The notes beneath the pieces were generated by a model. That model had not been told where the DNA came from. It was given only the letters and a program-made list of their open reading frames with translations, and searched no databases. The translations under genes were made by a program, and so were the position numbers. A stretch of 64,000 bases of DNA, from NCBI RefSeq assembly GCF_036373705.1, contig NC_089863.1, positions 3,848,444-3,912,443 on the forward strand, read 5' to 3'. Shown piece after piece: positions 44,900-56,905 of the stretch; the first letter of the stretch is position 1; each line of letters opens with the position of its first letter. The stretch comes from Amia ocellicauda. Taxonomy: Eukaryota; Chordata; Actinopteri; Amiiformes; Amiidae.

Positions 44900-46940
44900 G
44901 TGGGGGCAAGAACATGTAGTGAACAAAACTAGATGCTTGAATTGCCCAAGGGATTTCTCAATTCTACAGTATTTATTTCACTACACCAAAAGAAAACAGG
45001 TTTGGAGATGATGTACCTGTTCTAGTCAGCAGGGGGCGCCATCGCACTGCGGATTGTAATGAGCAGCGTCTCTCTGTACAATTTGATCTAAAGATGCGCT
45101 GTGTGCGAGTCATTCTTTCATGCTGCAGCTTACTTGAACTTATGCGAGGAAACAAGTGTCAGAAATAACGATTGACTATAAAAACATTTGAATACACCCC
45201 ATTATGTTCAATGTATTCTGTAAAGTAGTATAGTATTTTTAAAGGTATGGCAGTAGTAAAATGGAGTTAACACAGGTTGTGTGTAGGAATAGTAGCTCAA
45301 ATGTGTTATTTCGTGAACCCTGTAATATGTTAGTTTTACTCATCACGTTGGACTATTAAAGCTAAGCAAAAACATTTATCAAAGGTAGTAGTTTAATGTA
45401 AACCGAGAAATTAATATAATTTATTACCATTGCAAACGTGTAGCAGATGCCTTTGTCTAAGTAATTTATTCACTAAAAAACAAAATTACAAATCACAAAC
45501 AATGCAAGACAATTGTATTTACTTAAGATGCTTTTCTGAAAATGAATTATGTCAAATAATGCATAATACTGATTTGTTATAGTTATATACAGCATATTAT
45601 GCATTAAAAATCTGTGGAATAGTCCACTTTTTAAATTAACATCTGTTAAACGTCTAAATCTGGATATTTTAAATGTGTAAATGAATTAATAAATAATGGT
45701 ATACATTCAATGTTGGCAAGTATAACAGCCCAGCATACATTCAATAAAGCACAGGACAGACTGAAGACTCAAGTGCAGTAATATCTTGTGATTAATTCCC
45801 TGTGTTACAAACAGAACACAAAATAAGGATTAAAATGTATGTTACTCACCTCTCGTAATTTCGTGGCCACAGACAGTTCAAACTCAGCGCTTTCCACATA
45901 CCCTTCGCTCCAGGACAGCGCTTGGTTGAAATACATTTGTTAGAGGATTATGGTTAGAAAAACACAACACACTTCGATTGTGTTAGAAGGAAGACACACC
46001 CTGCACATGTGTAGAAAACAACGCAAAATGTGTCATCGTGCTATTAACACACGTTTTGTGTGGAATTCCAACGCATTACTTCGCAACCTCTCAACTCGGA
46101 CTATAATATCCGCACATATAGTAGACAGCTGTATTCAATAACTACATAGTGTATGTTTAAATATTGGATGCGTTGGCCATACAGACTGTTGTCATAGATT
46201 GTGAAGCTGAATTGCTTGCTGCTCAGATCTGCGCAGAATGAAGGCATCCTGCACACCTTCAACGCGTCCGTATTATCTGGATGCATCAGAAGACTGTCAC
46301 ATGTTTACTGTAGTTAAAAAATCTCCGATGTTTCATTCATCCAGCAGGAACTGAGCTCACTGGGTTAATGCAATGTGCACACCAGTGATCCCACTCCTGA
46401 GAAAACACGGGAGTGAAGCACGAACCCGAGTTTGTACACAAGGCAAGTGTGAGCAGCAGCACAGCGATACACTGTGTCAAAGCAAGCGAGCCCAGTGTGA
46501 ATAGGGGCTCAGTAAATAACCCGGCTCCGGAGCTGCTCCACCCCCACTCCCGCCACTCTCGGTGCAAAGAGGGTCTTGCAGGAGTCCGAGGGGCTCGGTT
46601 TCCATCCGTGTGTCCGGGTCTTGGTCTATCTGTCAAGCGCATTTAGTCGATCCCTGTCATTTAAATATAACTATTGACGGATCTGTCTCTCTGGTTAACC
46701 CATTAATAATAACCCGCCTCTGATGAGGCCAGCGCCGCTCGCTGTAGCCTTTTCACTGATAATGAAAATAACCTGACATGACAAAAATATGACAACATAC
46801 ACATATCCATACATGAAATCACCAAAGAGAATCCCGTACATATTTTGAGAATGGGTTTATTATATTTGTTATTAGTAGATTATTCAATTAGGCTGTTTCT
46901 TGATATTGTCAGGCTCCGATTGAAGCCCAATTAAGATGAT
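44900..46940. other. No gene seen; contains one half of a dispersed ~95-bp repeat
   Basis: 44968-45075 resembles 49628-49735 (shared TTTGGAGA, GTGTACC/TGTACC, GGCGCCATCGCACT). The copy here contains TCAGCAGGGGGCGCC (45026-45040), close to the CTCF core. The rest is AT-rich with no coding motif. Zp3 upstream regulatory DNA may begin toward 46900. Confidence 0.45.
45026..45040 (+). promoter_or_regulatory. Candidate CTCF motif
   Basis: TCAGCAGGGGGCGCC fits the CTCF core except at the first base. Sequence match only. Confidence 0.35.
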
Positions 46941-46943
46941 TGA

Positions 46944-46949
46944 CACCTG
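46944..46949 (+). promoter_or_regulatory. E-box upstream of zp3-type gene
   Basis: CACCTG, 54 bases before the TATA box. Zona pellucida genes are known to be activated through E-boxes bound by FIGLA heterodimers; here only the motif and its position support that role. Confidence 0.35.
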
Positions 46950-47002
46950 GTGACGGGGGCTGAATGGAGCAGTGCGTGAGAATGAGAGAGGGGCCACTGC
47001 GA

Positions 47003-47010
47003 TATAAAAG
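47003..47010 (+). promoter_or_regulatory. TATA box of zp3-type gene
   Basis: TATAAAAG, 68 bases before the start codon, consistent with a short 5' UTR. Confidence 0.75.
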
Positions 47011-47077
47011 GAAGAGGGAAGGGTGCTAAGGGATAGTGTGGATTTATCTCTACAGCAAAAGTCTTGGGGGGGAAACA

Positions 47078-49011
47078 ATGGTGGCTTTTAGTGCGGTTTG
47101 TTGTGGGCTGTTAGTGCTGTTTGTGTTTGTGGCACTTGGTAATGCCAGACGTGGGCGCCAGCATTGGAAGGCACCCCCTGCACAGCCACTTGCAACTAAG
47201 GTAGCCTTATGGGATTCCGGTCCATCGAGCCAGAACCTCTCCCAGGTGGTGTCGGCACTGTGTGGAGAGACAAATATCCAGGTGTCAGTGAAGCGAGACC
47301 TGTTCGGCACAGGCCAGCTGATTCAGGCCTCGGATGTCCAGCTGGGGGGCTGCCTGGTGGACACGGAGGACGACTTGGCACAGATCCTGTTCTTCCAGTC
47401 AGAGCTGCAGGGCTGTGGCAGTGTGCTATCGGTATGACTTTGACTCCTGTCTCCTCTAAGCAGCATTGAACTGCAAACTCTTAACCGCTTATTCCCTCTG
47501 TCCTGTAGACCGTGGGGGACAAGCTTGTGTACAGCTTCTTGCTCCAGTACAACCCAAGCCCGCTTCCCAACACCCCCATCGTGAGAACCAATCCTGCGGT
47601 GGTGAGCGTGCAATGCAGCTACATGAGGTGAGAAGACTTCACTGCATGCTCTTCCTCAGAGCTCTGTAGTGCCGGTCTGACTGGGTTGAAACCAGACCCC
47701 ACTCCCTGGCAATGGAAGTCCTGGTTCATGTGGACATTCTCCTCATCTGTTCTCTCCCAGGCTCCACAACGTGAGCAGTGATGCCCTGAAGCCCACCTGG
47801 GTCCCTTTCACCTCCACCCGCTCTGCGGAGGATCTCCTGGACTTCTCCCTGCAGCTCATGACTGGTAGGGCCCGACCCCCTCCATCCCTCTTGTTCAGCT
47901 GGGCTGCTGCTCTGTGCTGGAGGGATTTCATGTCTCCACAGATGACTGGAGCTCACAGAGACCCTCTAACGTGTACTTCCTGGGGGATGTCCTGAACATC
48001 CAAGCCTCCGTCAACCAGGCCAACCATGTGCCCCTGCGGCTGTTTGTGGACAGCTGTGTGGCCACCCTGCAGCCTGACCAGACCTCCTCCCCCAGCTACA
48101 CCTTCATTGGCAACCATGGGTGAGTCTGTGCCCTCACTAGCTGTTAAAGGTCTTCTGTTTTGGGACCCTGCTATTGGAGGCTGTTTGACCTTGGATGCTA
48201 ATGGAGACCCTTGTGTTGGCCTTCCCAGGTGTCTGACTGATGCCAAGGTGACTGGCTCCAGCTCCCAGTTAATGCCGAGGCCCCTGGACTCCACCAAACT
48301 CCAGATGCAGCTGGATGCCTTCAGGTTCAATCAGGACTCCAGGAGCTCTGTGAGTCCCTGTAGGGTGGCTGTGTGGAGCTGTGAGGGCTGTCCTGTCTAT
48401 TGGAGGGAGAGTCATGCCTCTCCATTGCTCTCCAGATCTACATCACCTGCCTGCTGAAGGTGACTGCAGCCTCCCAGAACGTGGACTCCATGAACAAGGC
48501 CTGCTCCTTCAACACTGGAGCCAACAGGTCGGTGTCCAGTAGGGGCTGGGGGGGCCTGTGCTCTATAGAGCTCCTGCTGACCACCCCCGGTCTCTAGGTG
48601 GCAGTCTGTGGACGGGAGTGACCCGGTGTGCGCCTGCTGTGACTCCAGCTGTGGCTCTGCCCTCCGGTCCAGATATTCTGGGAGAGCTGGAGATCGGACT
48701 CCCAGCGCAGGTATTGTGCATCCTGGCTTAACTGAGGGGATGTTTATCTTTGGGGTTTCAAACTAGTGCACTGCACACATTAGGGGGAAGGGGTTGAAAG
48801 ATATATTGCCGTTGAGCAGTTAATTCAGTGTCTGCTGTTGTGCTTGCCTTGTCCAGACTGGGAGGGGGTCCTTGGTCCCCTGACAATCAGAGGTCGCTCA
48901 AAACCCCTGCACAGTGCTTCACGCCACCCAAGACCTTCTCTGAAGCTCCCTGGGAAAGCCCCCAGGACTTACTGGGGGGCTGCTGGGCGCAAGAGCCGCA
49001 TTTTCCCGTAA
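47078..49011 (+). CDS. zp3: Zona pellucida glycoprotein, ZP3 type, 8 coding exons
   Basis: Structural protein of the egg envelope. Exons: 47078-47431, 47509-47627, 47761-47864, 47942-48119, 48229-48349, 48436-48527, 48598-48710, 48857-49011. All phases join, giving 411 codons and TAA. N-terminal signal peptide (GLLVLFVFVALG). The ZP-N domain starts near residue 60 (CGETNIQVSVKRDLFGTG, ASDVQLGGC). ZP-C contains DDWSS, LRLFVDSCVATLQPD and the ZP3-type Cys cluster CACCDSSC, then WEGVLGPL as in fish ZP3 tails. No transmembrane segment or clear furin RxK/RR site is seen after the ZP domain. The 3' end is uncertain: a CAG/GTATGA donor at 49029-49030 and an exon from 49243 (after TTTCCAG, with AATAAA at 49328) suggest a spliced 3' UTR. 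Use of the GTAACT donor at 49008 would instead give a different tail ending at 49315. Which zp3 paralogue it is cannot be told. Confidence 0.88.
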
Positions 49012-49345
49012 CTGTCGGCTGTCCTGCAGGTATGATGCCTCATGAAGGTGATGGGAGGGTGTGGGATTGTGACCTATGCTTGCGAGTTCACATGGGGCTT
49101 CTAACCTTGTTTCTTGGAGCAGGTTTGTAAACCACTGCTTGTGCTGTGAGGTTCAGGTGCTTAAATCCTATGGCAGCTCTTTGGTAAGCTAATGGATTTT
49201 AAAGGGTAGTGTTGCTTCTAATGGGTTTCTCTTCCTTTCCAGGCATCTCCTGGAGAAGTTGCCATCATTGTCCTGGAGTCTGTGCTTTGGGATGGGGAGG
49301 GGAAAAGTAGACTAGTGCTGAAGATCTAATAAAAGTGTGAAAGCA
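49012..49345 (+). other. Probable spliced 3' UTR of zp3-type gene
   Basis: Contains a likely donor at 49030, an acceptor at 49241-49242 and the signal AATAAA at 49328-49333. Confidence 0.5.
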
Positions 49346-51350
49346 AGTGGTCCCTGGTGTTGTGACTCTTGTGTTCAGGCTTCCTCAGCCTTTCTGCACA
49401 CTCACCTGAGGGGAAAGATCCAGTTTCTGCTGTTAAAGTGTTCAGTTCCTTAGTGTTGAGCTGTTGGTACCAGTGCAATATATGGTAGCCTGTCCTTGGG
49501 TCACATGTGAATGAAAGCAGATCCTTGACTGCTGTGCAAAGACAGTTCAAGTTGGGTAAAGCAGAGTGACACTGTATATGCTTCAAACTCGTGTATAGAC
49601 TCAAGCGATTTCTCGCGTTTCTTTAGTTGTAATGTTTACTACACTAGACGAACATGTTTGGAGAAGGTGTACCCGCTCTACTCGGCAGGCGGCGCCATCG
49701 CACTACAGCTTGCATTGAGGCGTTTCTCTCCGACCGAAGTCTCAGCATCTCATCCAGTCTTGCCCAGTGGGAGGATTATAACTCTGGTTTCTGCCGCTGC
49801 CTCTATGATTTACACGTGTATTCCCGCACACTGACCCCGAACCGGACATCAACACACACGCACCCCGATACAATAAGACCAAACACCTATTGGATCTGTC
49901 TGGTCAATAACATGCACGGGCATCTCGGCTCTCAATGTTTCAAAACGTCAATGCGGAGGTTTGTCTCATTATCGTTCACATGTGGTTCTATCTGAGCGCT
50001 ACACATTCAGTCGGTGAGGTGTAATGTAGGGAATAAATCCCTGAGCTGCTCATTAGCTCTGTGCGCAGCGCTGTGCTGTTTTGCTAGTGGCGCATTCCTG
50101 TACTCGGTTCAAAATACCGGCGAAGCTGCTGCTACGATGTTCCACACAATTTAATGAATCGGTAATCCTGTCGTTATAGTTTAAAGTGATCGTTATTATG
50201 CAGAGATCCACAACTGCATTGGTGCTGTACAGTCAGATCCCCATCAGGCACCTCAGGACCAAATGAGGCAGATTTTGTGAGCAGGAGATCATTTCACAGC
50301 ATTAATGTACAGGTGCTTATGACGTTATCACTGACCTCTACAATTCAGCAACTGATGCAAACAATTAAACATTGTAATGGCAAAACAATGCCAGTTCTTA
50401 TCAGTAGACGATATTGCCCCTCATTCCTCCATGACTTGACCTCAGTCAGTTATTCCCATATGATCTGTGAATCCACCCGCCTCATTTCACATATCGCAGC
50501 CAAGTGGCCAGGCTCTGTGCACGACTCTGTAATGTGCCAGAGATTTCAGGATGGTATAGAATATCATCAAATAATTCAATTTGAAACAAATCAAAACAAA
50601 TATTTGTTTATGAAGTGATCTAACGATGTTCATCTCATAGGTCATTATGATGGAATCATTTAATTTGTCTATAAAGACGAAAAAACATTGATATCAGATA
50701 GATTACAACATAATCCAACAGTATTATATATAAAAATATATTACAAAACAATATGAGTTAACCATTCTGATGCAGCGAACTCTCAGTCCATGTCACATTC
50801 CATTACTACAAGCGTACAGATTTAAATTGGACGAGTGTGAAACTGTTATATTGGGGTATATATACGGGAACGGGCTCATGGGTCAATTACAGATAATTGG
50901 TATTTTAATTTGACAATATTATTTCCCCTGTATTAGAGCATTTTTAAATAACCTGCCCCATAACAACGATTTGCGTTAAAGTGTTTGAATGAATATTTAT
51001 GAAAATCAAATAGTCCTGTCATGTTTATTGTTACTGTTGTTTTTTGTTTGTTTGTTTTTTCAATCAGCTCTACTCTGATTGGCTGATGCCGGTCTCCGTT
51101 CTCGAAGTGGCTGAACACGTCACCTTACACAAGCGTGCTGTATCGAGTGCAAAATATTAAACAGATTTGTGGGATGGCCAAATCGGGCTAAAATAGTGCT
51201 AACATAGTTGTGTCTAGCTTTACAGTTTACACAAGACAGATTTCAAAGCATTACAAAAGCGCAGTAATACAATCAGTACAAAATACAACAAGCACAAGAA
51301 TGTGAGAAAATTGATTGGCTGACAATTGATTGGCACCCATCCTGTGGCAT
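49346..51350. other. Intergenic between the two zp genes; Harbinger relic, no gene
   Basis: Holds the second copy of the dispersed repeat (49628-49735, with CTCGGCAGGCGGCGCC at 49681-49696) and the PIF/Harbinger relic listed separately. The rest is AT-rich without recognisable coding sequence. Confidence 0.55.
50205..50580 (+). pseudogene. PIF/Harbinger transposase remnant
   Basis: Broken plus-strand frames resemble the catalytic core of HARBI1-like transposases: GPNEADFVSRRSFHSINVQV, then further on HIAAKWPGSVHDS, which is the segment around the second catalytic Asp. The sequence between them is damaged and flanking domains are absent. No terminal repeats were found. Confidence 0.75.
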
Positions 51351-51387
51351 TTTTTCTCACTGAGAAATCGTCCAATCGCTGCCCTCC

Positions 51388-51414
51388 GCCAATCAGGGCT
51401 CGGAGGTATTTAAG
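51388..51414 (+). promoter_or_regulatory. CCAAT and TATA-like elements of zp4-type gene
   Basis: CCAATCAG at about 51389 and TATTTAAG at 51407-51414, 45 bases before the ATG. A further CCAAT is at 51372. Typical spacing for a vertebrate promoter. Confidence 0.6.
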
Positions 51415-51458
51415 GAGCTGAGCGCCGTTTCTCGCTACTTCGTTTGTAGTGTTTTGAG

Positions 51459-53507
51459 ATGGAGAAGTGTGGGATCAATGTGCGGGTCTGGGTTTGGGTC
51501 TCTGTGCTGCTGGCAGCAGCCATTGGTGTGTCTTTAGCCCAGGTTCAGAAATGTCAGGTCAGTGAGGCTGAGAAGATGGCGTGTGGAGACCCGGCGGTCA
51601 GTAGCGCGGACTGTGAGGCGAGTGACTGCTGCTTTGATCCGAGGGCCAGACAGCGCTGTTACTACAGCAGTGACGGTGAGAGGGTCGCCAGTGAAACACA
51701 GCTGCAGATCTGCAGGTCGTGCTCTTGGTGTGATTGAATCCTGGCTACAATACTGCCCTCTCCCTGCAGTGACGGTGCAGTGCACCACGGATGGGCAGTT
51801 CGTGGTTGTGGTGCCCAGGGACGTCACCACCCCTCCGCTGAGCCTCGATACCGTCAGCCTGCTGGGGGGTCAGAGCGCCCCCTGCAGTCCTGTCGGCACC
51901 ACTGCTGGCTTTGCCAAGTTCCAGTTCCCAGTCAGTGCCTGCGGCAGCATCCTGAAGGTGAGCCTCTCCCAGCACTGCCAGGAGCATCGCAGCCCTGTGT
52001 GGAGCTGCTGCCTGCTGTGCCCCCTGTCTGGTGTCTAATGTGGGCTGTGATTGGTGTTCCAGGCTGAGGGGGGAGACCTGCTGTATGAGAACATGATGTC
52101 CTCTGCCTTTGACGTTCAGAAGGGGCCTGATGGCTCCATCACCAGGGACAGCCTCTATGAGTGAGTGGCTCCCTTGTGCCCCCAGTGGCGCTTCCCCTTG
52201 GTCAGGGTCCCGACTGATCCACTGTTGGCTGCTTCTCCCTCCAGGCTGACCTTCCTGTGCAGGTACTCGGGCAGTGAGCTGCTTCCTGTGGAGGCTGTAG
52301 TCTACACTGCGGCCCCCCCTCCCCCTTCAGTTGTGGCCCCGGGGCCCCTCAGTGTGGAGCTCAGGATTGCAACAGGTACTGTGCCCAGCTGTCCACAGAG
52401 CCGTGGCAGTGAAGGGCTTCCAATGCATGTTGGCTTCCTAACGCCCCTGCTGTTCCTCTGTAGAAGCTGTGTATGACTCCTACTACAGGGATGTGGACTA
52501 CCCTGTGACCAAGGTCCTGCGGGATCCTGTGTATGTTGAGGTTCGCATCCTGAACAGGACCGACCCCAACATCGTCCTGACCCTGGAAGACTGCTGGGCA
52601 ACATCCACCCCCAGCCCTCTCGGCCAGCCCCAGTGGAGCCTGCTGGTGGACGGGTAACTGGAGCCCTGTCTCTCCTGCTGGCCAGCCTGTGCTGCTGGTT
52701 TGGGCAGAGCTCTTGACCTGGGTGTGGTTGTCCTTCCAGGTGTCCTTACAGAGATGACCCATACCAGACCAGCTTGATTCCTGTGGGCGGCTCCTCTGGG
52801 CTGCCGTACCCAACGCACTACGAGCGCTTTGTGGTCCAGATGTTCACTTTTGTGGACGCTGGCTCCCAGCTCCCTCTGAAGGAGACGGTGAGGGCCTGTC
52901 AGAGGAGCTCAATGGGCTTCAATGGATTGAATGGGTTTGTATTGAGCTGCATCTCTTGCTCCCCCAGGTGTTCATCCACTGTAGTGCAGCCGTGTGCCGA
53001 CCTAATGCCACGGACAGCTGTGTCCCTCAGTGCAGCCGCAGAATACGTGAGTAGCTGGTTCCAGTGTGATGGGGACTGATGGGTCTTGGTGCCAGCACAG
53101 GGAGATCCTACTGGAGAAATGCCCTTCTGTTACTGGGCCTGCTCTTGGCTGCTGTAGTCCTACTGTAATGCTGCTCCTGTCCTGCAGGGAGAGATGTGGC
53201 CCCAGTGCAGTGGGCCCCTGGGGAGACTGCAGTGGTGTCCAGTGGGGAAGTGATCCTGATGGCCTCTGAGCTCCCTGCTGTGGACAGGAGGGCTTCTCCC
53301 AGTGAAGGTGAGGAGGGGAGCTGGACTCTGCTGGGGCTTGGCCTTGTGCCCTTGTGAGCAGCCTGTCCCTCTCCTGTCCCCACAGGGCCCCAGCTCTTCT
53401 GCTATGCTGTGCTGGGAGTGGCTTCCTGTGCTGTGCTGGTGCTTGGTGCTCTGGGACTGGCAGCTGTGTGGAGAGACCGGCCCCTGGTGCAGAAGACACT
53501 GCTGTGA
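51459..53507 (+). CDS. zp4: Zona pellucida glycoprotein, ZP4/ZPB type, 9 exons
   Basis: Membrane-anchored egg-envelope precursor. Exons: 51459-51675, 51770-51957, 52063-52160, 52245-52375, 52464-52653, 52740-52887, 52968-53046, 53188-53307, 53386-53507. The phases join to give 430 codons and TGA. Signal peptide (VSVLLAAAIGVSLA). A P-type trefoil domain with six Cys (CQVSEAEKMACGDP to RQRCYY) at residues 32-70 marks the ZP1/ZP4 class. The ZP domain follows (VQCTTDGQFVVVVPRD; ILNRTDPNIVLTLEDCWATS; GCPYRDD). After the ZP domain comes a basic furin-like site, SRRIRRD (about 348-354), then a transmembrane helix (YAVLGVASCAVLVLGALGLA) and a short tail. AATAAA at 53527-53532. One trefoil and no repeats before it favour ZP4/ZPB over ZP1. 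Same strand as the zp3-type gene 2.4 kb upstream. Confidence 0.9.
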
Positions 53508-53532
53508 ATGTGCTGTATGTGAATGAAATAAA

Positions 53533-54365
53533 ATATTACTTGTATTTGACTTTTTTTTTTTAAATAAGCTCAGAACTTGCCAATAAAACCAGCCCTCCTG
53601 TATCTCTCAGTCCATGATCAGAATAGTTGCTAGACTGGTTGAAACACAATGGAGATCTCAATCCACTTTTCTAGAGGTGGGACTTAAACAATATAATGGC
53701 TGTTTCTGTCAAAGTTGATCACAATGTACATTTAATTACTGCAGTGACACCAGACCTACCTAAAGTGAATTCTACAGTTGCACTATAGGCTTTTTAGAGG
53801 GTTGACTGTCACTGTGGGCTGAATTCATACTTTGTGATTTGACTGAGCCCTTAAATAGAACAGTTTAGCCACCAATAAGCGGTCTGGTCCATGTAGTGTT
53901 AAGATGGGAGGTTACATCACACACAATTGTATAGGAGTGGGGCTGTGCTTTTTCTGTGGATAGGGAGATAAATCTGACTCTTGAGTGGTCCTCATTCAGG
54001 GCTGCACATGGATACTAAACCCTTCTCTAGTTAGAAAATAAACTATAAAACCTTTTCCCTCCCCTTTGCTCAAGAGGGTGTTTGTTCTCGTTTGAACTAG
54101 CACTAAAGTGCAACCCGAAAACCCTTCTGGTTTATGAAGGCTTGTCTGCAGTGGAATCTGAAGTAAAGTGTAGTATAAATATTGGAAGGGACATGGGTTT
54201 TCGTGAGTAATGGGAGATTATGACTTTCATCCTGAACGTGATGGATTTATTAGATTCTGCTCCGGTTAGTTGACCCCCGGAACCACAGTGCCACTGCCTC
54301 TCCGTTGCCCTCCCGGACGCTTCTCCCTGCGACACCGCACCCTGAAGCCACGTCCCAATCCCAAG
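53533..54365. other. Intergenic; 5' flank of mpdu1
   Basis: No coding sequence recognised between the zp4-type polyadenylation signal and mpdu1. The mpdu1 promoter should lie in the last few hundred bases; no TATA box seen. Confidence 0.5.
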
Positions 54366-55382
54366 ATGGCCGCGTCCGTGATGGAGCTGCTGAGAGAGGT
54401 GCTGGTGAAGTTCCTGATGCCGGAGAAATGCTTCGACGAGTTCTTCGTCAATTTCAACCTCCTGGACGGTGAGGCGGGATCAGTGGAGGCTTGATGAACC
54501 CCCGGTGGTCATTATAAGCAGTCGGCTACAGTGTCAGTCTGGGATACAATGTATCCGCATGAATCTGTCCCCGAGCGGACACTGAGCAGGAAGATTGAAG
54601 TTATCGCTCATATTAAGCTGCGTTTCTCGGGTTTATATGGTGGAATTGAAGTACATGTTTAACTTTATTTGGAGGCGGGGGATGTAATGTATTCTGATCT
54701 CATGCTGCTATTAAGTAATGCGCTCCTGACATGTCTTCTTCTCTTACTTCCGCAATCGCTTCAAATCCGTGTAGGGGGCGGGGCTGCTAGAGGGGCGCGA
54801 CGTGATTGGGCAGCCGGTTCCCCTCCTGGGCCCCGTCATTGGCCAGTTTGTGTGTCGGTGAAGACGTCATAAATCCCCAGTACTTCCGTGTTCAGGTCGA
54901 GTTCGGATTGGTTCGTCTTTATTTACGGATAGGTCTACCAGCGAATCAGAATTCCCCTCTCACATTTCCCGGTATTATTATTATTATTATTACATTGATA
55001 GTGTGTGGTTAGTGTTTAAAATAAAAGTCTTCAATTACTCCCGCATTTTCCAAACTAATCAGATACATAAATAAATTGGTATAAAACAAATTTGCTTCAG
55101 TGCTGCTTTCTCTTGCCACTAGAGCCCGTGCACTACCTCCATGCCAGTCTGCTGTGCCATGAAAACCGGACAGCCCCCCCCAACACACACACACACACCC
55201 ACACACACACCTCCCCATCAGAAGCATGAGAGTTTCCCAGGGGCCCCGGGGCCCCTCTGACAGCTGTGGCTGTGCTCGTGTCACCCGCAGTGCCCTGTCT
55301 GAAGACCGTCCTGAGCAAAGGCCTGGGCATCGGCATCATTCTGGGCTCAGTCATGGGTGAGTACCTGCTGTCTGCTGCGCCC

Positions 55383-55444
<62 letters not shown>

Positions 55445-56480
55445 CTCACCAATTTGCACCTCTCTCTCTGTGTTCTCCCTCTGTCACATCTCACCCCTCC
55501 CTCTCTCACCCCTCTCTCTTCTTCCTCTCACACCCCTCTCTCTCTCTCTACCTCCTCTCTCACCCCTCTTTCTCCCCTCTCTCTCTCTTCTTCCTCTCTC
55601 ACCCCTCTCTCACCCCTCCCTCTCTCCCCTCTCTCTCTCTACCTCCTCTCTCACCCCTCTTTCTCCCCTCTCTCTCTCTTCTTCCTCTCTCACCCCTCTC
55701 TCTTTCTCTCTCTCACCCCTCCCTCTTCTTCCTCTCGCACCCCTCTCACCCCTCTTTCTCCCCTCTCTCTCTCTTCTTCCTCTCTCACCCCTCTCTCTTT
55801 CTCTCTCTCACCCCTCCCTCTCGCACCCCTCTCTCTCTCTACCTCCTCTCTCACCCCTCTTTCTCCCCTCTCTCTCTCTTCTTCCTCTCTCACCCCTCTC
55901 TCTTTCTCTCTCTCACCCCTCCCTCTTCTTCCTCTCGCACCCCTCTCTCTCTCTACCTCCTCTCTCACCCCTCTTTCTCCCCTCTCTCTCTCTTCTTCCT
56001 CTCTCACCCCTCTCTCTTTCTCTCTCTCACCCCTCCCTCTTCTTCCTCTCGCACCCCTCTCTCTCTCTCTACCTCCTCTCTCACCCCTCTTTCTCCCCTC
56101 TCTCTCTCTTCTTCCTCTCTCACCCCTCCCTCTCGCACCCCTCTCTCTCAGTGAAGCTGCCGCAGGTGTTTAAGCTGGTGGGCGCTGGCAGTGCCGAGGG
56201 GCTGAGTTTCGGTGCCGTCCTGCTGGAGCTGCTGGCCATCACTGGCACCATGGCCTACAGCATCGCACACAGCTTCCCGTTCAGGTACCGGCGCTGCTGA
56301 TTCATTTCAATCTGGCACAGTTCCGGCTCCTGACTGGTGCTCTTTCCATGCGCTGTCGATTCTCCCTCAGGGCTGTCTTTCCGGCTTCCTTTTGGGCTCC
56401 ATAGCATTATGATCATAATTATCATCATTTATTTTTCTGTCTGACTGCAGCTGGGGAGTGTGTGTTAGTGCAAGGTATCC

Positions 56481-56511
<31 letters not shown>

Positions 56512-56573
56512 TGTCAGGTGTGAGTGTGTGTGAGAGAGAGTGTCAGGTGTGTGTGCGTGTGAGTGAGTGTCAG

Positions 56574-56605
<32 letters not shown>

Positions 56606-56674
56606 GTGTCAGGTGTGTGTGTGTGTGTGAGTGTGTCAGGTGTGTGTGTGAGAGAGAGAGAGAGAGAGTGTCAG

Positions 56675-56713
<39 letters not shown>

Positions 56714-56777
56714 TGTCAGGTGTGAGTGTGTCAGGTGTGTGTACGTGTGTGTGTGTGTGTGAGAGAGAGAGTGTCAG

Positions 56778-56818
<41 letters not shown>

Positions 56819-56866
56819 TGTCAGGTGTGAGTGTGTCAGGTGTGTGTGTGAGAGAGAGAGTGTCAG

Positions 56867-56905
<39 letters not shown>

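Noticed and set aside
45026-45040. Idea that the flanking ~100-bp repeat is a tRNA- or 5S-derived SINE
   Set aside because: No recognisable A and B boxes or 5S internal promoter in either copy.
46337-46646. Overlapping frames of 77-101 codons on both strands upstream of the zp3-type gene
   Set aside because: No conserved motif, no coding bias visible and no promoter or splice signals.
55266-56300. Ser/Pro/Leu-rich frame of 344 codons
   Set aside because: It is the CT-rich intron 2 of mpdu1 joined to exons 2-3 by chance; true exons end at good splice sites.
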